From NCBI GenBank assembly GCA_963795195.1, contig CAWCGU010000003.1, forward strand, positions 248,001-312,000: a stretch of 64,000 nucleotides of DNA. The letters are read 5' to 3'. The notes below the pieces were generated by a model. It had not been told where the DNA came from and did not search any database. It worked only from the letters and a program-made list of their open reading frames with translations. Made by a program: the position numbers and the translations under genes. Below, one piece after another: positions 8,806-17,776 of the stretch (positions within the stretch are counted from its first letter, which is position 1; the number at the start of each line of letters is the position of its first letter). The stretch comes from CAWCGU01 sp963795195 (GTDB lineage Bacteria > Actinomycetota > Thermoleophilia > Solirubrobacterales > 70-9).

Positions 8806-10926
8806 ATGCCCGACCGCGGAGCCGAATCGCCGCAACCGGCGGTCCCGGAGCGGCCGCCAGTCGCAGTCGTGGTTCCGTTCGCGGGTTCGCGAGAGGCGGC
8901 CGAGGCGCTGGTTGTCGCCCTGCAGGCGCTGGAACTGCGCCCCGGCGACGACCTGGTGGCTGTCGACAATTCCGCGACCCCTGTGCTCGCTGAGGCGGCG
9001 GCTGATTCCCGCATCCGCGTGATCGAGGATGCCCGTGAGCAATCGTCGTATTACGCCCGCAACGTCGGGGTGCAGGCCAGCGCGGCGGAATGGCTGCTGT
9101 TCATCGACGCAGACTGTCGGCCGCGGCCAAGCCTCCTCGACGACTACTTCACCGATCCCGTGGACGAGCTGGCCGGGGCGCTGGCCGGCGGCATCACGGC
9201 CGCCGATCAGCCCGGGTTGCTGCCACGGTGGGCGGCGTCACGGCGGCTGATCGACCAGGAAGGCCTCGCCGGCGGGCCGGGCCCGAGCGGGGCGGCCACG
9301 GCCAACCTGCTCGTGCGCCGCGATGCATGGGAGGCGGTGGGCGGCTTTCAGGAGGGCGTTCGCTCGGGAGCGGACATCGAGTTCTGCTGGAGGCTTCAGG
9401 ATCGCGGCTGGATGCTGCAAGGGCGGCCGGCGGCGCTCGTGCGGCACCTGCATCGCACAACGCTGCGAGGCGTGGGCCGCCAGATGGCGCGCTACGGAGC
9501 CGGTAACGCATGGCAGCAGCGCCGCAGGCCGGGCAGTGTTCCGAGGTTGCCGCTGCTGCCAAGCCTCGCGGTCAGCCTCGCCGGCATCGCCTTCTACGCC
9601 GCGACCCTGCGTTTCGAACGCTCGGCGATGAAGTTCATCGACGGATACGCGGTCGTGGCCAGCGCCCGCGGCTGGTGGCGTGGCAACGCCGCGGCTCGCG
9701 AGCCCGCGGCCGAGGCGCGGCACGGCCGGGCTGAGGGCGGGTCGAAGTCGGTCGTGATCGCCACCGACTATTTCCCGGCGCTCTCGGAGACGTTCGTGAT
9801 GGCGGACGTGAGGGCGCTTGCGGACGCGGGGTGGCGCCTTCGCGTCGAGGCGATCGCACGCCCCGACCGGCCACTTGTCGGGGGCGTGCGCGGGCTCGCG
9901 GTCAACTTCCTCGAGGACGAGGGCACGGCACAGCGGATTCGCGACCTCGTCTGGCTGGCAAGTCGTCATCCGCTCGGTTGCGTACGAGATCTCACCCTGC
10001 GCCGGCGTTTCTCGGCGGACGAGCGGATGCCGCTTCGGGCGCTGGCTCCGTTCGCCCGGCGGCTGGATGCGTGCGGCGAGCAGAGGGTCCACGTGCACTT
10101 TGCGCTGATGGCCGCCGTCAACGCGATCCGGGCCGGGTCGATCGTCGGGGTACCGGTCAGCGTCGCCGCTCACGCCCATGAGATTTACGCTCGCCCGCGA
10201 GCCCTGCGCGAGAAGCTGGAGGCGGCCTCCTTCACGGCGGCGGACTGCCGCTACACGGTTTCGCACCTGCGTGGTCTGGTCGGATCGGCCACCCAGGGCC
10301 GGATCCACGAGATCGTCCTCGGCGTCGACGTCGATCGCTGGCGGCGCAGCGCGCCGCATGCCGCAGGCGGCGGCATCCTCGCGGTCGGCCGCCTCGTCGA
10401 GAAGAAGGGCTTTGAGCACCTGATCGAGTCGCTGGCTTTGCTGGCGCGAAGGGGTGTGGAGACTGGCCCTGTGCGGATCGCCGGCGACGGACCACTTCGC
10501 GAGGAGCTGGAGGGGCAGATCCGGCGCTCGGACCTGGACGGACGGGTCGAGCTGCTCGGCTCGCTGGAGCCGGTCGCGGTGCGCGGGCTCCTCGAACACG
10601 CCGAGGTCTTTTGCATGCCCTGCGTGATCGCCTCGAACGGCGATCGCGACTCGATGCCGGTCGTCGTCAAGGAGGCTTTGGCGATGGAGGTCCCGGTGGT
10701 CGCCAGCGATGAGGTGGGCCTGCCGGAGATCATCGAGTCCGGCTGGGGCCGCCTGGTCGCGCCCGGCGACCCCGAAGCCCTCGCCGAGGCGCTCGCCGAA
10801 CTGCTGGCCCTGCCGCTGGCCAAGCGCACCGAAATGGGCAGGCTGGGCCGCCAGGCGGTCACGCAGCGAGCCAACCTGGCCATTGAATGCGCCAAGCTCT
10901 CGAACCTCCTTGAAACCTTCCGGTAG
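8806..10926 (+). CDS. bifunctional GT2-GT4 glycosyltransferase fusion
   Basis: A 706-residue protein carrying two unrelated glycosyltransferase folds. Residues 1-250: GT2 (GT-A) with VAVVVPFAGSRE, LLFIDADCRP (DAD metal site) and SGADIEFCWRLQDRG, followed by a hydrophobic segment near residue 250 (LPLLPSLAVSLAGIAFYA). Residues 312-706: GT4 (GT-B) with VVIATDYFPALSETFV, HFALMAAVNA, ILAVGRLVEKKGFEHLIE and the donor-binding region MPVVVKEALAMEVPVVAS plus GLPEII. There is no stop or frameshift between them. It probably adds two consecutive sugars to the same acceptor (inference). A TACAGT box at 8789 is a candidate -10. Confidence 0.88.
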   Translation: MPDRGAESPQPAVPERPPVAVVVPFAGSREAAEALVVALQALELRPGDDLVAVDNSATPVLAEAAADSRIRVIEDAREQSSYYARNVGVQASAAEWLLFIDADCRPRPSLLDDYFTDPVDELAGALAGGITAADQPGLLPRWAASRRLIDQEGLAGGPGPSGAATANLLVRRDAWEAVGGFQEGVRSGADIEFCWRLQDRGWMLQGRPAALVRHLHRTTLRGVGRQMARYGAGNAWQQRRRPGSVPRLPLLPSLAVSLAGIAFYAATLRFERSAMKFIDGYAVVASARGWWRGNAAAREPAAEARHGRAEGGSKSVVIATDYFPALSETFVMADVRALADAGWRLRVEAIARPDRPLVGGVRGLAVNFLEDEGTAQRIRDLVWLASRHPLGCVRDLTLRRRFSADERMPLRALAPFARRLDACGEQRVHVHFALMAAVNAIRAGSIVGVPVSVAAHAHEIYARPRALREKLEAASFTAADCRYTVSHLRGLVGSATQGRIHEIVLGVDVDRWRRSAPHAAGGGILAVGRLVEKKGFEHLIESLALLARRGVETGPVRIAGDGPLREELEGQIRRSDLDGRVELLGSLEPVAVRGLLEHAEVFCMPCVIASNGDRDSMPVVVKEALAMEVPVVASDEVGLPEIIESGWGRLVAPGDPEALAEALAELLALPLAKRTEMGRLGRQAVTQRANLAIECAKLSNLLETFR

Positions 10927-10929
10927 GCG

Positions 10930-11880
10930 TCAGAGGACCAGGACACGGTGCCGGGCGGCGCCTCGGATCACAGCGTACGCTTCGACAAGGTCGTGGAGTG
11001 CGTAGTAGGGAGCGTGGGCCGCGGTTGCGTTGGCGGAGCGGCAGCGGCGCAGCAGGTGCAGCACGTAGGGGAGGGCGAGCAGCGCCGCCAAACGTGAACG
11101 CCTCGTCAGTGCCAGCCCCAGCAGCGCCTGGGCCAGCAACGCGTGTGACTGCTTCCAGAAGATTCGCCGCCAGCGCGTCTGGCGCCGGTACTCGGGATGA
11201 GCACCAAGCACGTAGATCAGGTCAGACCAGCGGCTTGCCACACGAAGCAGGCCCAGCGGCCCGAGGTCTTCGACCGCGTGGTGAACCAGGGCCTCCGGCG
11301 CGAATCGCACCGTCGCCCCGGAGCCGATCGCCCTCCAGGCGAGATCCGTGTCCTCTCCGGCGGGCTCACGGAAGCGCTGATCGAAGCCGCCCAGCCCTTC
11401 CAGGAGTTCGCGCGGGTAGAGGATGTTGCAGGTCTGAAAATGGGGGCCGGCTTCGGTAACCAGCTGGGTGCGCGAGTAGGGCCCGGCCGTGGCCAGCTCT
11501 GAGGCGATTGGCTCGGTGCGCCCCTGAATCACCGCGCCCGGATTGGCCGCGGCTGCGGCTAGCCCTTCCGCCAGCCAGCCGGGAGACGGTTCGCAGTCGT
11601 CGTCCGTGAATGCCACGAGCGGCGCCCTGGCGGCGCGCCAGCCCTCGTTGCGGGCTGGGGCAGGGCCATCCCCGCGACTGCGCCGCACGACCTTGAGCGG
11701 GTAGGGGCTCTTCCGTGCGAACGCGTCCAGGGCGCCGGCAGTTCCATCCCTGGAGCCGTTGTCGACGACGATCACCTCGAAGCGGTCCGTCGCGAGGGTC
11801 TGTCGTGAGAGCGCGCCGAGCAGCGCTCGCAATCGCTGCTCACGATCCCGTGTCGAGACGACGACGCTGATTTCAGGCAT
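10930..11880 (-). CDS. GT2 family glycosyltransferase
   Basis: About 316 residues: ISVVVSTRDREQRL, VVDNGSRDGT, LVAFTDDDCEPSPGW (DDD metal site), FQTCNILYPRELLEGLGGFD and EDTDLAWRAI, then a C-terminal hydrophobic or basic region. A close sequence relative is encoded at 20956-21936. ATG 11880 is preferred; an in-frame TTG at 11889 would add three residues. Divergent from the GT4 gene at 11922, with back-to-back -10-like boxes between them, and ends 3 bp from the fusion gene. Confidence 0.87.
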   Translation of the reverse strand: MPEISVVVSTRDREQRLRALLGALSRQTLATDRFEVIVVDNGSRDGTAGALDAFARKSPYPLKVVRRSRGDGPAPARNEGWRAARAPLVAFTDDDCEPSPGWLAEGLAAAAANPGAVIQGRTEPIASELATAGPYSRTQLVTEAGPHFQTCNILYPRELLEGLGGFDQRFREPAGEDTDLAWRAIGSGATVRFAPEALVHHAVEDLGPLGLLRVASRWSDLIYVLGAHPEYRRQTRWRRIFWKQSHALLAQALLGLALTRRSRLAALLALPYVLHLLRRCRSANATAAHAPYYALHDLVEAYAVIRGAARHRVLVL

Positions 11881-11904
11881 CGCCGTCAAATCGCCATCAG
11901 CCTC

Positions 11905-11914
11905 AGGCTAACCT
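11905..11914. promoter_or_regulatory. symmetric divergent -10 element
   Basis: The sequence aggctaacct reads TAACCT on the plus strand (11909-11914, 7 nt before GTG 11922, so a leaderless mRNA) and TAGCCT on the minus strand (11910-11905, upstream of ATG 11880). The two TANNNT boxes share their TA dinucleotide. Assignment by motif and spacing only. Confidence 0.45.
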
Positions 11915-11921
11915 CGGCCCG

Positions 11922-13109
11922 GTGCGCGTGCTCTGCGTGGGGAACATGTACCCACCCCACCACCTCGGCGGGTACGAGTTGATGTGGCGCGCCGGCGCCT
12001 GGGCTCTTCGGGATCGCGGTCACTCGGTGCGGATTCTGACGACCGATCACCGGCGGGCGGACCCGGATGCCTCCATTCCCGAGGACCCCGACGTTCACCG
12101 CGAGCTTCGCTGGTATTGGCGAGACCACGAGTTCCCACGCCTCTCCCCGCTGGCCCGGCTGGCTCTCGCTCGCTACGACGCCGGCGTTTTCGAGCGCCAG
12201 CTGCGTGAGCACTGCTCCGATGCGGTCTGCTGGTGGGCGATGGGCGGAATGCCGCTTTCGCTGATCGAGCTGGCGCGACGGCTCAATCTGCCCGCGGTGG
12301 GTTTCGTGCACGACGATTGGATGCTCTACGGACCCGAGGTCGACCAGTATCTGACCATGGCCGGCCGGCTCGGCCCCCTGGCCGCCGCCGCCCAGCGGTT
12401 GACCGGAGCTCCGCTCGAGTTTGACCCAGGCCGGGCGGCGCGTTGGCTGTTCATCAGCGAGTCGGCGCGGGACCGAGCGGCCGACACGGGTGTGCGGCTG
12501 CCCGACGCCGGGGTGCTCCACGCGGGAATCGAGCTCGATCGCTTCCGGCTTGCTGCGCAGGCGCCGTGGAATTGGCGCCTCCTTTACATCGGCCGCCTCG
12601 ACCCCAGAAAAGGGATCGAGACTGCGATCCGGGCGCTGGCGGATCTGCCCGAGCAGGCGAGGCTCGTGGTGGATGGTCACGGCGACGGGGATTACCTGGC
12701 GACCCTGCGGCGGCTCGCAGCTGAACTTCGGCTCGACGGCCGCGTTGAGTTCAGGGCGAGCGAGCGCGAAGCGGTCCACGGCGCCTACGCGGAATCGGAT
12801 GTGGTCGTCTTCCCTGTCAACTGGGAGGAGCCGTGGGGCCTGGTGCCGCTCGAGGCGATGGCGGTCGGGCGACCGGTCGTGGCGACCGCCAGGGGGGGTT
12901 CGCGTGAGTACCTCGCCGATGGTGAGAACTGCCTGGTGTTCGCGCCGTCCGAGGATCCGGCGGCGCTGGCCGAGGCGGTGTCGCGCCTGGCGGCCGACCC
13001 GGAGTTGCGCGCGCGCCTGCGTCAGGGTGGGTTGCAGACGGCGGCCCGCCACGGGCTCGACGCCTTTTGCGAAGGCGTCGTCGCTGAGGTGGAGGCCCTG
13101 GGTCGGTGA
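11922..13109 (+). CDS. GT4 family glycosyltransferase
   Basis: A 395-residue GT-B glycosyltransferase. N-terminal acceptor domain begins MRVLCVGNMYPPHHLGGYEL (Gly-rich loop). C-terminal donor domain has RLLYIGRLDPRKGIETAI and the EX7E motif in EEPWGLVPLE, followed by GRPVVATARGGSREYL. GTG start fits a leaderless promoter (TAACCT ending 7 nt upstream). The next gene's GTG overlaps this gene's TGA, so the two are translationally coupled. Donor likely an NDP- or GDP-sugar; specificity not deducible. Confidence 0.9.
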   Translation: MRVLCVGNMYPPHHLGGYELMWRAGAWALRDRGHSVRILTTDHRRADPDASIPEDPDVHRELRWYWRDHEFPRLSPLARLALARYDAGVFERQLREHCSDAVCWWAMGGMPLSLIELARRLNLPAVGFVHDDWMLYGPEVDQYLTMAGRLGPLAAAAQRLTGAPLEFDPGRAARWLFISESARDRAADTGVRLPDAGVLHAGIELDRFRLAAQAPWNWRLLYIGRLDPRKGIETAIRALADLPEQARLVVDGHGDGDYLATLRRLAAELRLDGRVEFRASEREAVHGAYAESDVVVFPVNWEEPWGLVPLEAMAVGRPVVATARGGSREYLADGENCLVFAPSEDPAALAEAVSRLAADPELRARLRQGGLQTAARHGLDAFCEGVVAEVEALGR

Positions 13110-14083
13110 ACCCGGCGAAATCGCCTCAGGTAGCGGTGGCGGTTGTCTCCTGGAACACCCGGGAGCTGCTGCGCGCCTGCCTGCGTTCGCTGGAGCCCGA
13201 CCATGCCGGCGGCCGAGCCGAAGTTTGGGTTGTCGACAATGGCTCGACCGACGGGTCCGCCGAGATGGTCGCCGCCGATTTCGCCTGGGTCTCGCTGATT
13301 CGGTCCGCCGAAAACCTCGGCTTCGGGGCCGCAGTCAATCTGGTCGCCGCCCGCACCGAGACCGCGTGGATCGCGCCGGCCAACGCGGACATCGAACTGG
13401 CGGCGGGCGCACTCGTGGCGCTGGTTGAGGTCGCCGAGGCCGATCCGACTGTTGGTTCCGTGGCTCCGCGCCTGCGCCTCACGGACGGTTCAACGCAGCA
13501 CTCGGTGCACCGCTTTCCCTCGCCCGGGCTCGCGGTTGCCTTCAATCTCGGGATCGGCCACGCGTTCCCTGCCGCCGGCGAGCGACTGCTGCTCGAGGGA
13601 CGCTGGGATCCTGAGCGCTCGCGCCCGGTTCCATGGGCGCACGGCGCCTTCCTGGTCGTTCGCCGTTCGGCGTTCGACCTGATCGGCGGCTTTGACCCCG
13701 AGCAGTGGATGTACGCCGAGGACCTGGATCTCGCCTGGCGGCTGTCGCAGGCAGGGTTCTCGACCATCTACGCACCGCAGGCGGTGGTTGATCACGCCGT
13801 CTCGGCGGCCGCCCTGCAGGCTTTCGGCGCCGAGCGCATCGTCCGCCACACGGTGGCTACGAGCGAGTGGATCTGTCAGCGACGCGGGCGCGCGACGGCG
13901 CTCGTCTATGCGCTCGTCAATCTCGGCGGGACCGCCCTTCGCTGGCTGGCCGTCTGGCCGCTGGCCGCCGCTCGACCCGCGCGCTGGGGGGCGCGGCGCG
14001 TCCAGCTGAGCCTGTTCGTGCGCGCGCACATCAGCGGACTGGCGACAGCCTGGCGCCGGCGCGACACGAAGCCGTCGCCGTAG
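13106..14083 (+). CDS. GT2 family glycosyltransferase
   Basis: A 325-residue GT2 enzyme with VAVAVVSWNTRELL, VVDNGSTDGS, IAPANADIEL and MYAEDLDLAWRL. WNT/YNT plus the AED motif place it among rhamnosyl-transferase-like GT2 enzymes. C-terminus contains a hydrophobic stretch (ALVYALVNLGGTALRWLAVW) that may be membrane-associated. GTG 13106 overlaps the stop of the GT4 gene by 4 bases. Confidence 0.87.
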   Translation: MNPAKSPQVAVAVVSWNTRELLRACLRSLEPDHAGGRAEVWVVDNGSTDGSAEMVAADFAWVSLIRSAENLGFGAAVNLVAARTETAWIAPANADIELAAGALVALVEVAEADPTVGSVAPRLRLTDGSTQHSVHRFPSPGLAVAFNLGIGHAFPAAGERLLLEGRWDPERSRPVPWAHGAFLVVRRSAFDLIGGFDPEQWMYAEDLDLAWRLSQAGFSTIYAPQAVVDHAVSAAALQAFGAERIVRHTVATSEWICQRRGRATALVYALVNLGGTALRWLAVWPLAAARPARWGARRVQLSLFVRAHISGLATAWRRRDTKPSP

Positions 14084-14098
14084 TCGAACCCTCTGCGC

Positions 14099-14104
14099 TA
14101 GCTT
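14099..14104 (+). promoter_or_regulatory. -10 element of leaderless promoter
   Basis: TAGCTT ends 6 nt before GTG 14111, matching the TANNNT spacing seen before several other genes here. Predicted transcript starts at the start codon. Confidence 0.4.
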
Positions 14105-14110
14105 CAGGGC

Positions 14111-14866
14111 GTGTCTACGGAGGTCGCAAGCGCTCCCGCGCACGCCGACACGGCCGCTCGCTTGCGCGCGCGATTGGCGGATATCGAGTGGTACCACTCC
14201 CAGGAGCTCGCCCCCGGCGTCCTCACTCCCGGGATCTTCGATCTCCGGCCCTACGTCGGCAACTACGGTCTGCCCGAGCGCCTCGATGGCCTGCGGGTGC
14301 TCGATGTCGGCACCTTCGAGGGCTTCTGGGCCTTCGAGATGGAGCGACGTGGGGCGCAGGTGACGGCCGTCGACCTCGACTCGATCCAGCGGCTCGACTG
14401 GCCGCCGCGGCTGCGCCCGTCCGCCGACGGTCGCCGCGGTGAGGGATTCGAACTCGCCCGCGAAGCCCTCGGGATGCAAGCGCGCCGAGTCGGCGTCTCG
14501 ATCTACGAGGCCACCCCGGAGGCGCTCGGCGGCCGTTTCGACCTGGTCTTCTGTGGTTCCGTGCTGATCCACCTGCGCGACCCGATGCTGGCGCTGGAGC
14601 GCATGGCCGCGCTCTGCGGCGGACGGCTGGTGCTCGCCGAGGAATACGCGCGTTCGCTCCCCTTTCAGCGTGGCAACTGGGCCCGGTTCACCGGCGACAG
14701 CCCCTGGATGACCTGGTGGCGGCCCACCGTGCCCGCCTGGCTGGCGATGATCGCATGCGCCGGCTTCGAGCAGCCGCAGTTGCACGGGCGCTTCAAGATG
14801 GGATTCCGGGAACGCAGGGGCGGCGTGCCGCACGCCGTCTTCCACGCCATCGGACCGGCCGCGTGA
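14111..14866 (+). CDS. CmoB-like SAM-dependent methyltransferase (paralogue A)
   Basis: A 251-residue class I methyltransferase. A distinctive N-terminal motif, WYHSQELAPGVLTPGIFDLR, precedes the SAM-binding strand VLDVGTFEGFWAFEMERRGA and the acidic AVDLDS; later FCGSVLIHLRDPMLALERM marks the post-II region. The WYH..EL..GV.TPG signature recalls the CmoB/DUF1698 family that modifies tRNA wobble uridine, but all three copies in this window (also 19413 and 29494) sit in or near glycan genes, so a sugar or lipid acceptor is more likely (inference). GTG 14111 is supported by the leaderless promoter; the GTG of the acyltransferase overlaps its TGA. Confidence 0.8.
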   Translation: MSTEVASAPAHADTAARLRARLADIEWYHSQELAPGVLTPGIFDLRPYVGNYGLPERLDGLRVLDVGTFEGFWAFEMERRGAQVTAVDLDSIQRLDWPPRLRPSADGRRGEGFELAREALGMQARRVGVSIYEATPEALGGRFDLVFCGSVLIHLRDPMLALERMAALCGGRLVLAEEYARSLPFQRGNWARFTGDSPWMTWWRPTVPAWLAMIACAGFEQPQLHGRFKMGFRERRGGVPHAVFHAIGPAA

Positions 14867-15552
14867 ACGCACCCTCCGTAAACGGCTCGGCCCCCGCGCC
14901 GCCGGCTGCCCGGCGCCGGGTGCTCAGGATCCCGCGCCGGATCACCTATGTCTGGGCGCCCAAAGCCGGCTCCTGGTTGCGGCGGCAGTGGACGCTGCTG
15001 CGTAACGGGCACGCCGATCTGCGCTTCGACGGGCCGATCTACTTCGGGCCCGGGTTCAGCCTGCACATGCCTGGCGAGGGCGTCTTCGAAGTCGGCCCCG
15101 GGGTCGAGTTCCGGCGTGGCTTCCACGCTGAGATCGCTCCCGGAGGGCGGGTCTCGATCGGAGCCGGTTCGGTGTTCACGAACAATGTGCTGATCCAGTG
15201 TTCGACATCGATCGAGATCGGCGAGCAGTGCATGTTCGGTCAGTCGACCTCGATCTTCGACGGCAACCACCGCTTCCGGGACATCGAGCTGCCGATGCTT
15301 GCCCAGGGGTATGACTTCGAGCCGATCCGGATTGCCGACGGCGCCGTGGTGACGACCAAGTGCACGATCGTCAGCGACCTGGGCACTCGCTGTTTCGTCG
15401 GCGCGAACACCGTCGTCAACCGTCCGGTTCCGCCTTTCACGGTGGCCGTCGGCGTGCCGGTGAGGATCGTCGATTACTTCGGGCCGCCGGGCGGAGAGCC
15501 GCCCGAGCTCGAGCGTCGCCCCTCCGGGGGGGAGGGGACCGCGGCCAGGTGA
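14863..15552 (+). CDS. left-handed beta-helix (hexapeptide) acyltransferase
   Basis: About 229 residues with hexapeptide-repeat turns from residue 55 onward (VEFRRGFHAEIAPGGRVSIG, IEIGEQCMFGQ, IADGAVV, VSDLGTRCFVGANTVV) and the catalytic-type His region FDGNHRF, as in galactoside or sugar O-acetyltransferases of the LbetaH family. Likely transfers an acetyl group from acetyl-CoA to a sugar of the glycan. GTG 14863 overlaps the stop of the methyltransferase, supporting co-translation. The low-complexity C-terminus overlaps tail-to-tail by 79 bp with the GT2 gene on the other strand. Confidence 0.82.
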   Translation: MNAPSVNGSAPAPPAARRRVLRIPRRITYVWAPKAGSWLRRQWTLLRNGHADLRFDGPIYFGPGFSLHMPGEGVFEVGPGVEFRRGFHAEIAPGGRVSIGAGSVFTNNVLIQCSTSIEIGEQCMFGQSTSIFDGNHRFRDIELPMLAQGYDFEPIRIADGAVVTTKCTIVSDLGTRCFVGANTVVNRPVPPFTVAVGVPVRIVDYFGPPGGEPPELERRPSGGEGTAAR

Positions 15553-16514
15553 GTTCGCCGGCCGCGGCCCTCGCCGGCGCGGTCGCGGACATCGGCCTCG
15601 TCCCAGGCCGCGAGGAAGTGCGGCGCCAGCTGCTGGCGCCAGTAGAGGTCGGCCGCGCTCCATGCGCGCGCACCGAGCAGCGGCGTCGCCTGGGGCACGT
15701 AGCGGGTCAGGAGTGCTCCGCGGCCGCGTGCGGGCGGGGCGTCGAGCGCTTCGCTGAAGAGCTTGCGGAAATACGGCGGAACGGCCGGGTGCAGTAGGCA
15801 GAACTCACGCTCGGCGACGGCGATCCCCGCGATCTTGCGGCGCCAGCTGTCGAGGTCCATCGTGTGTAGGTGCTCGCCCACCGCGAGCGGGTTGTAGAGC
15901 AGCCGAAAGCCGAGGTGGCTGAGCCGGTAGCCGAGGTCGACGTCCTCGTACCCAAACGGGAAACGCGCCTGGTCGAAGCCGCCGACGCGGGCGATCAGCG
16001 ACCTCTTGAGCGAGGCGTTGGCGGTATAAAAGCGGCCCCAGCCGGCCTCCTCGCCGGCGATCCGGCCGTAGTCGAACTGAATCCCGCGCTCGAGCCAGCG
16101 CATGAATGGGGTGACCCGCAGCTCACGCGCCCAGACGACCCGGCCGAGCACCCCGATCTCCTCGCTCGGGTGCTCGCGATGCCAGATCAGATGCTGCTCG
16201 AGCAAGTCGGTGGCCGGGAGGACGTCGTCGTCGAGAAACAGGACCAGCGGCGCCTTGGAGCGCTGCCAGCCGAGGTTGCGGGCCGCGGAGACCCCATGGA
16301 CCTCGCGGGTCAGGTGGCTGACCTGCTGACTGTGGGCCGCGATCGTCGCCGCGACGGCGTCCGGGCGAGGCTCGTCGGGGTCAGCGACGACGAGAACTTC
16401 GAAGTCGTCCGGCGCGACCGTCTGCGCGGCAAGTCTGTCGAGCACGCGCTCGAGCTTCCCTGGGCGGCCGAGCGTCGGAATCACGACGCTCAACCGCGGC
16501 GTGTCGCTACTCAT
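15474..16514 (-). CDS. GT2 family glycosyltransferase
   Basis: About 346 residues: LSVVIPTLGRPGKLERVL, LVVADPDE, LVLFLDDDVLPATDLLEQH (DDD motif), FYTANASLKRS, GYEDVDLGYRL. ATG 16514 lies inside the end of the upstream sulfotransferase gene (8-base overlap), indicating an operon. The last 25 or so residues (Gly, Arg, Ser and Pro rich) overlap the acyltransferase gene on the opposite strand, so the functional C-terminus may be shorter than the reading frame. Confidence 0.85.
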   Translation of the reverse strand: MSSDTPRLSVVIPTLGRPGKLERVLDRLAAQTVAPDDFEVLVVADPDEPRPDAVAATIAAHSQQVSHLTREVHGVSAARNLGWQRSKAPLVLFLDDDVLPATDLLEQHLIWHREHPSEEIGVLGRVVWARELRVTPFMRWLERGIQFDYGRIAGEEAGWGRFYTANASLKRSLIARVGGFDQARFPFGYEDVDLGYRLSHLGFRLLYNPLAVGEHLHTMDLDSWRRKIAGIAVAEREFCLLHPAVPPYFRKLFSEALDAPPARGRGALLTRYVPQATPLLGARAWSAADLYWRQQLAPHFLAAWDEADVRDRAGEGRGRRTHLAAVPSPPEGRRSSSGGSPPGGPK

Positions 16515-17742
16515 CGAGGGCAACGTACAGGACCGCCTCACCGAGGCCGCGAAGCGTTGTGACTGAAATTACCCGTGCGGCGGTGCGACCATCCTCAAGC
16601 ACGACGCTGAGGCAGACGGTGGCGGTCGGCGCCCCCGAGAGCAGCAACTCCTCGGGTTGCGCGCTCGCGCTCAGAGCGGCGTCGCCCGCCAGCGTTTGGG
16701 CCAGCAGCCGCACCCCCTCCGGTCCGCTGGCGTCTCCGCCGCCGTTGGCCATGACGACGCGGACTCGGACGTCGTCGCTGAGCAGTTCCTCGATCTCCTC
16801 GCAGGCGCCCCTGCGCCGAGCCTCGAGCAGCCCGTTGATTGTGTCGTGGGGATCGCTGAAGCGATGGTCGCCGCGCTCGGCTTCGCCGTCCCGACCCTCG
16901 CGGCGGCCTGCGCCGAGCATGGATCCGGCGCGCTTTGTGGCCGCACGAATTCGCGAGCGCCCGCCGTCCCCTGCCGCGCCTGAGTCCGGGAAGCCGAGCT
17001 CCCGCAGCAGGTTCCCGGCGACCACGTCGAATGCGCGCAGGTCGGCGTCGGAAAGCGTCTGTCGCCACTTCTGCGATCCGATCTGCGCGGAGGGGCCGAC
17101 GTTCAGCGGGCGTTCGAGCTGTTTCGCCGCGGCAGCTACCGCCTCGGCGCTGTCGTCGAGGCCCAGGCTCCCGAAGAGGGCGGCCAACTGCTCCTCGGGC
17201 TCGGCAATCAGCGCCTCATAGCGGACTTCGCGGTATCCGGACAGATCTGCCAGTTGACGCGCACCCAGCACCGCGCGCTCCCACTCGGCCGCCGCCTCGG
17301 CGATCGTGTTCGGACCCCAGCGCTGGGCGACCAGCGAAGCCGCCACATCGCGACCGTCGCGGATTATGTGGACGAACTGCGCGTCCGGGTAGAGCTCGCC
17401 CACAAGGGCGCCGTGCTCGGCGTGGAGGGGCGTTCGCTCCATCAACAGCCGTGCCCCGTCGGAATCAAACTCCCCAAAGGCGGTGTCGCAGAAGTCGCGG
17501 GCCGCATCGAGCAGGCGAGCGCGATCGCCGTAGACGACGCCGACACGAGGAGCCGATCGCACGCCGTGGTGGAAGCGCTCGAGCAGCGGCGCGATGCCGT
17601 GCGAGATCAGGTGGGTTTCCGAAGGCACCGCGGCAACGGCGGGGTGCGTATTCAGAAGCCGCTCCAGCAGGTAAGTGCCGCTGCGGCGCGAGCCGAAGCA
17701 GAAGAGCATCCTGTTCTTGAGGGGGCTGTCGGCGCGGCTCAT
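16507..17742 (-). CDS. sulfotransferase with extra C-terminal SnoaL/NTF2-like domain
   Basis: A 411-residue protein. Residues 1-240 are a PAPS-dependent sulfotransferase: 5'-phosphosulfate loop FCFGSRRSGTYLLERLL, and the 3'-phosphate region VHIIRDGRDVAASLV with the conserved RDGRD and a downstream Ser; WERAVLGARQLA and YEALIAEPEEQL are also typical. Residues 245-285 are a charged linker. Residues 290-411 (DTINGLLEARRRGACEEIEELLSD followed by beta-rich sequence) look like an NTF2/SnoaL-type domain, a fusion not usual for the family. Likely sulfates a glycan or lipid (inference). Divergent from the flippase gene. Confidence 0.75.
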   Translation of the reverse strand: MSRADSPLKNRMLFCFGSRRSGTYLLERLLNTHPAVAAVPSETHLISHGIAPLLERFHHGVRSAPRVGVVYGDRARLLDAARDFCDTAFGEFDSDGARLLMERTPLHAEHGALVGELYPDAQFVHIIRDGRDVAASLVAQRWGPNTIAEAAAEWERAVLGARQLADLSGYREVRYEALIAEPEEQLAALFGSLGLDDSAEAVAAAAKQLERPLNVGPSAQIGSQKWRQTLSDADLRAFDVVAGNLLRELGFPDSGAAGDGGRSRIRAATKRAGSMLGAGRREGRDGEAERGDHRFSDPHDTINGLLEARRRGACEEIEELLSDDVRVRVVMANGGGDASGPEGVRLLAQTLAGDAALSASAQPEELLLSGAPTATVCLSVVLEDGRTAARVISVTTLRGLGEAVLYVALDE

Positions 17743-17776
17743 GGAGTGGGACTGCCGTCAATCAACCATCGAGGCG

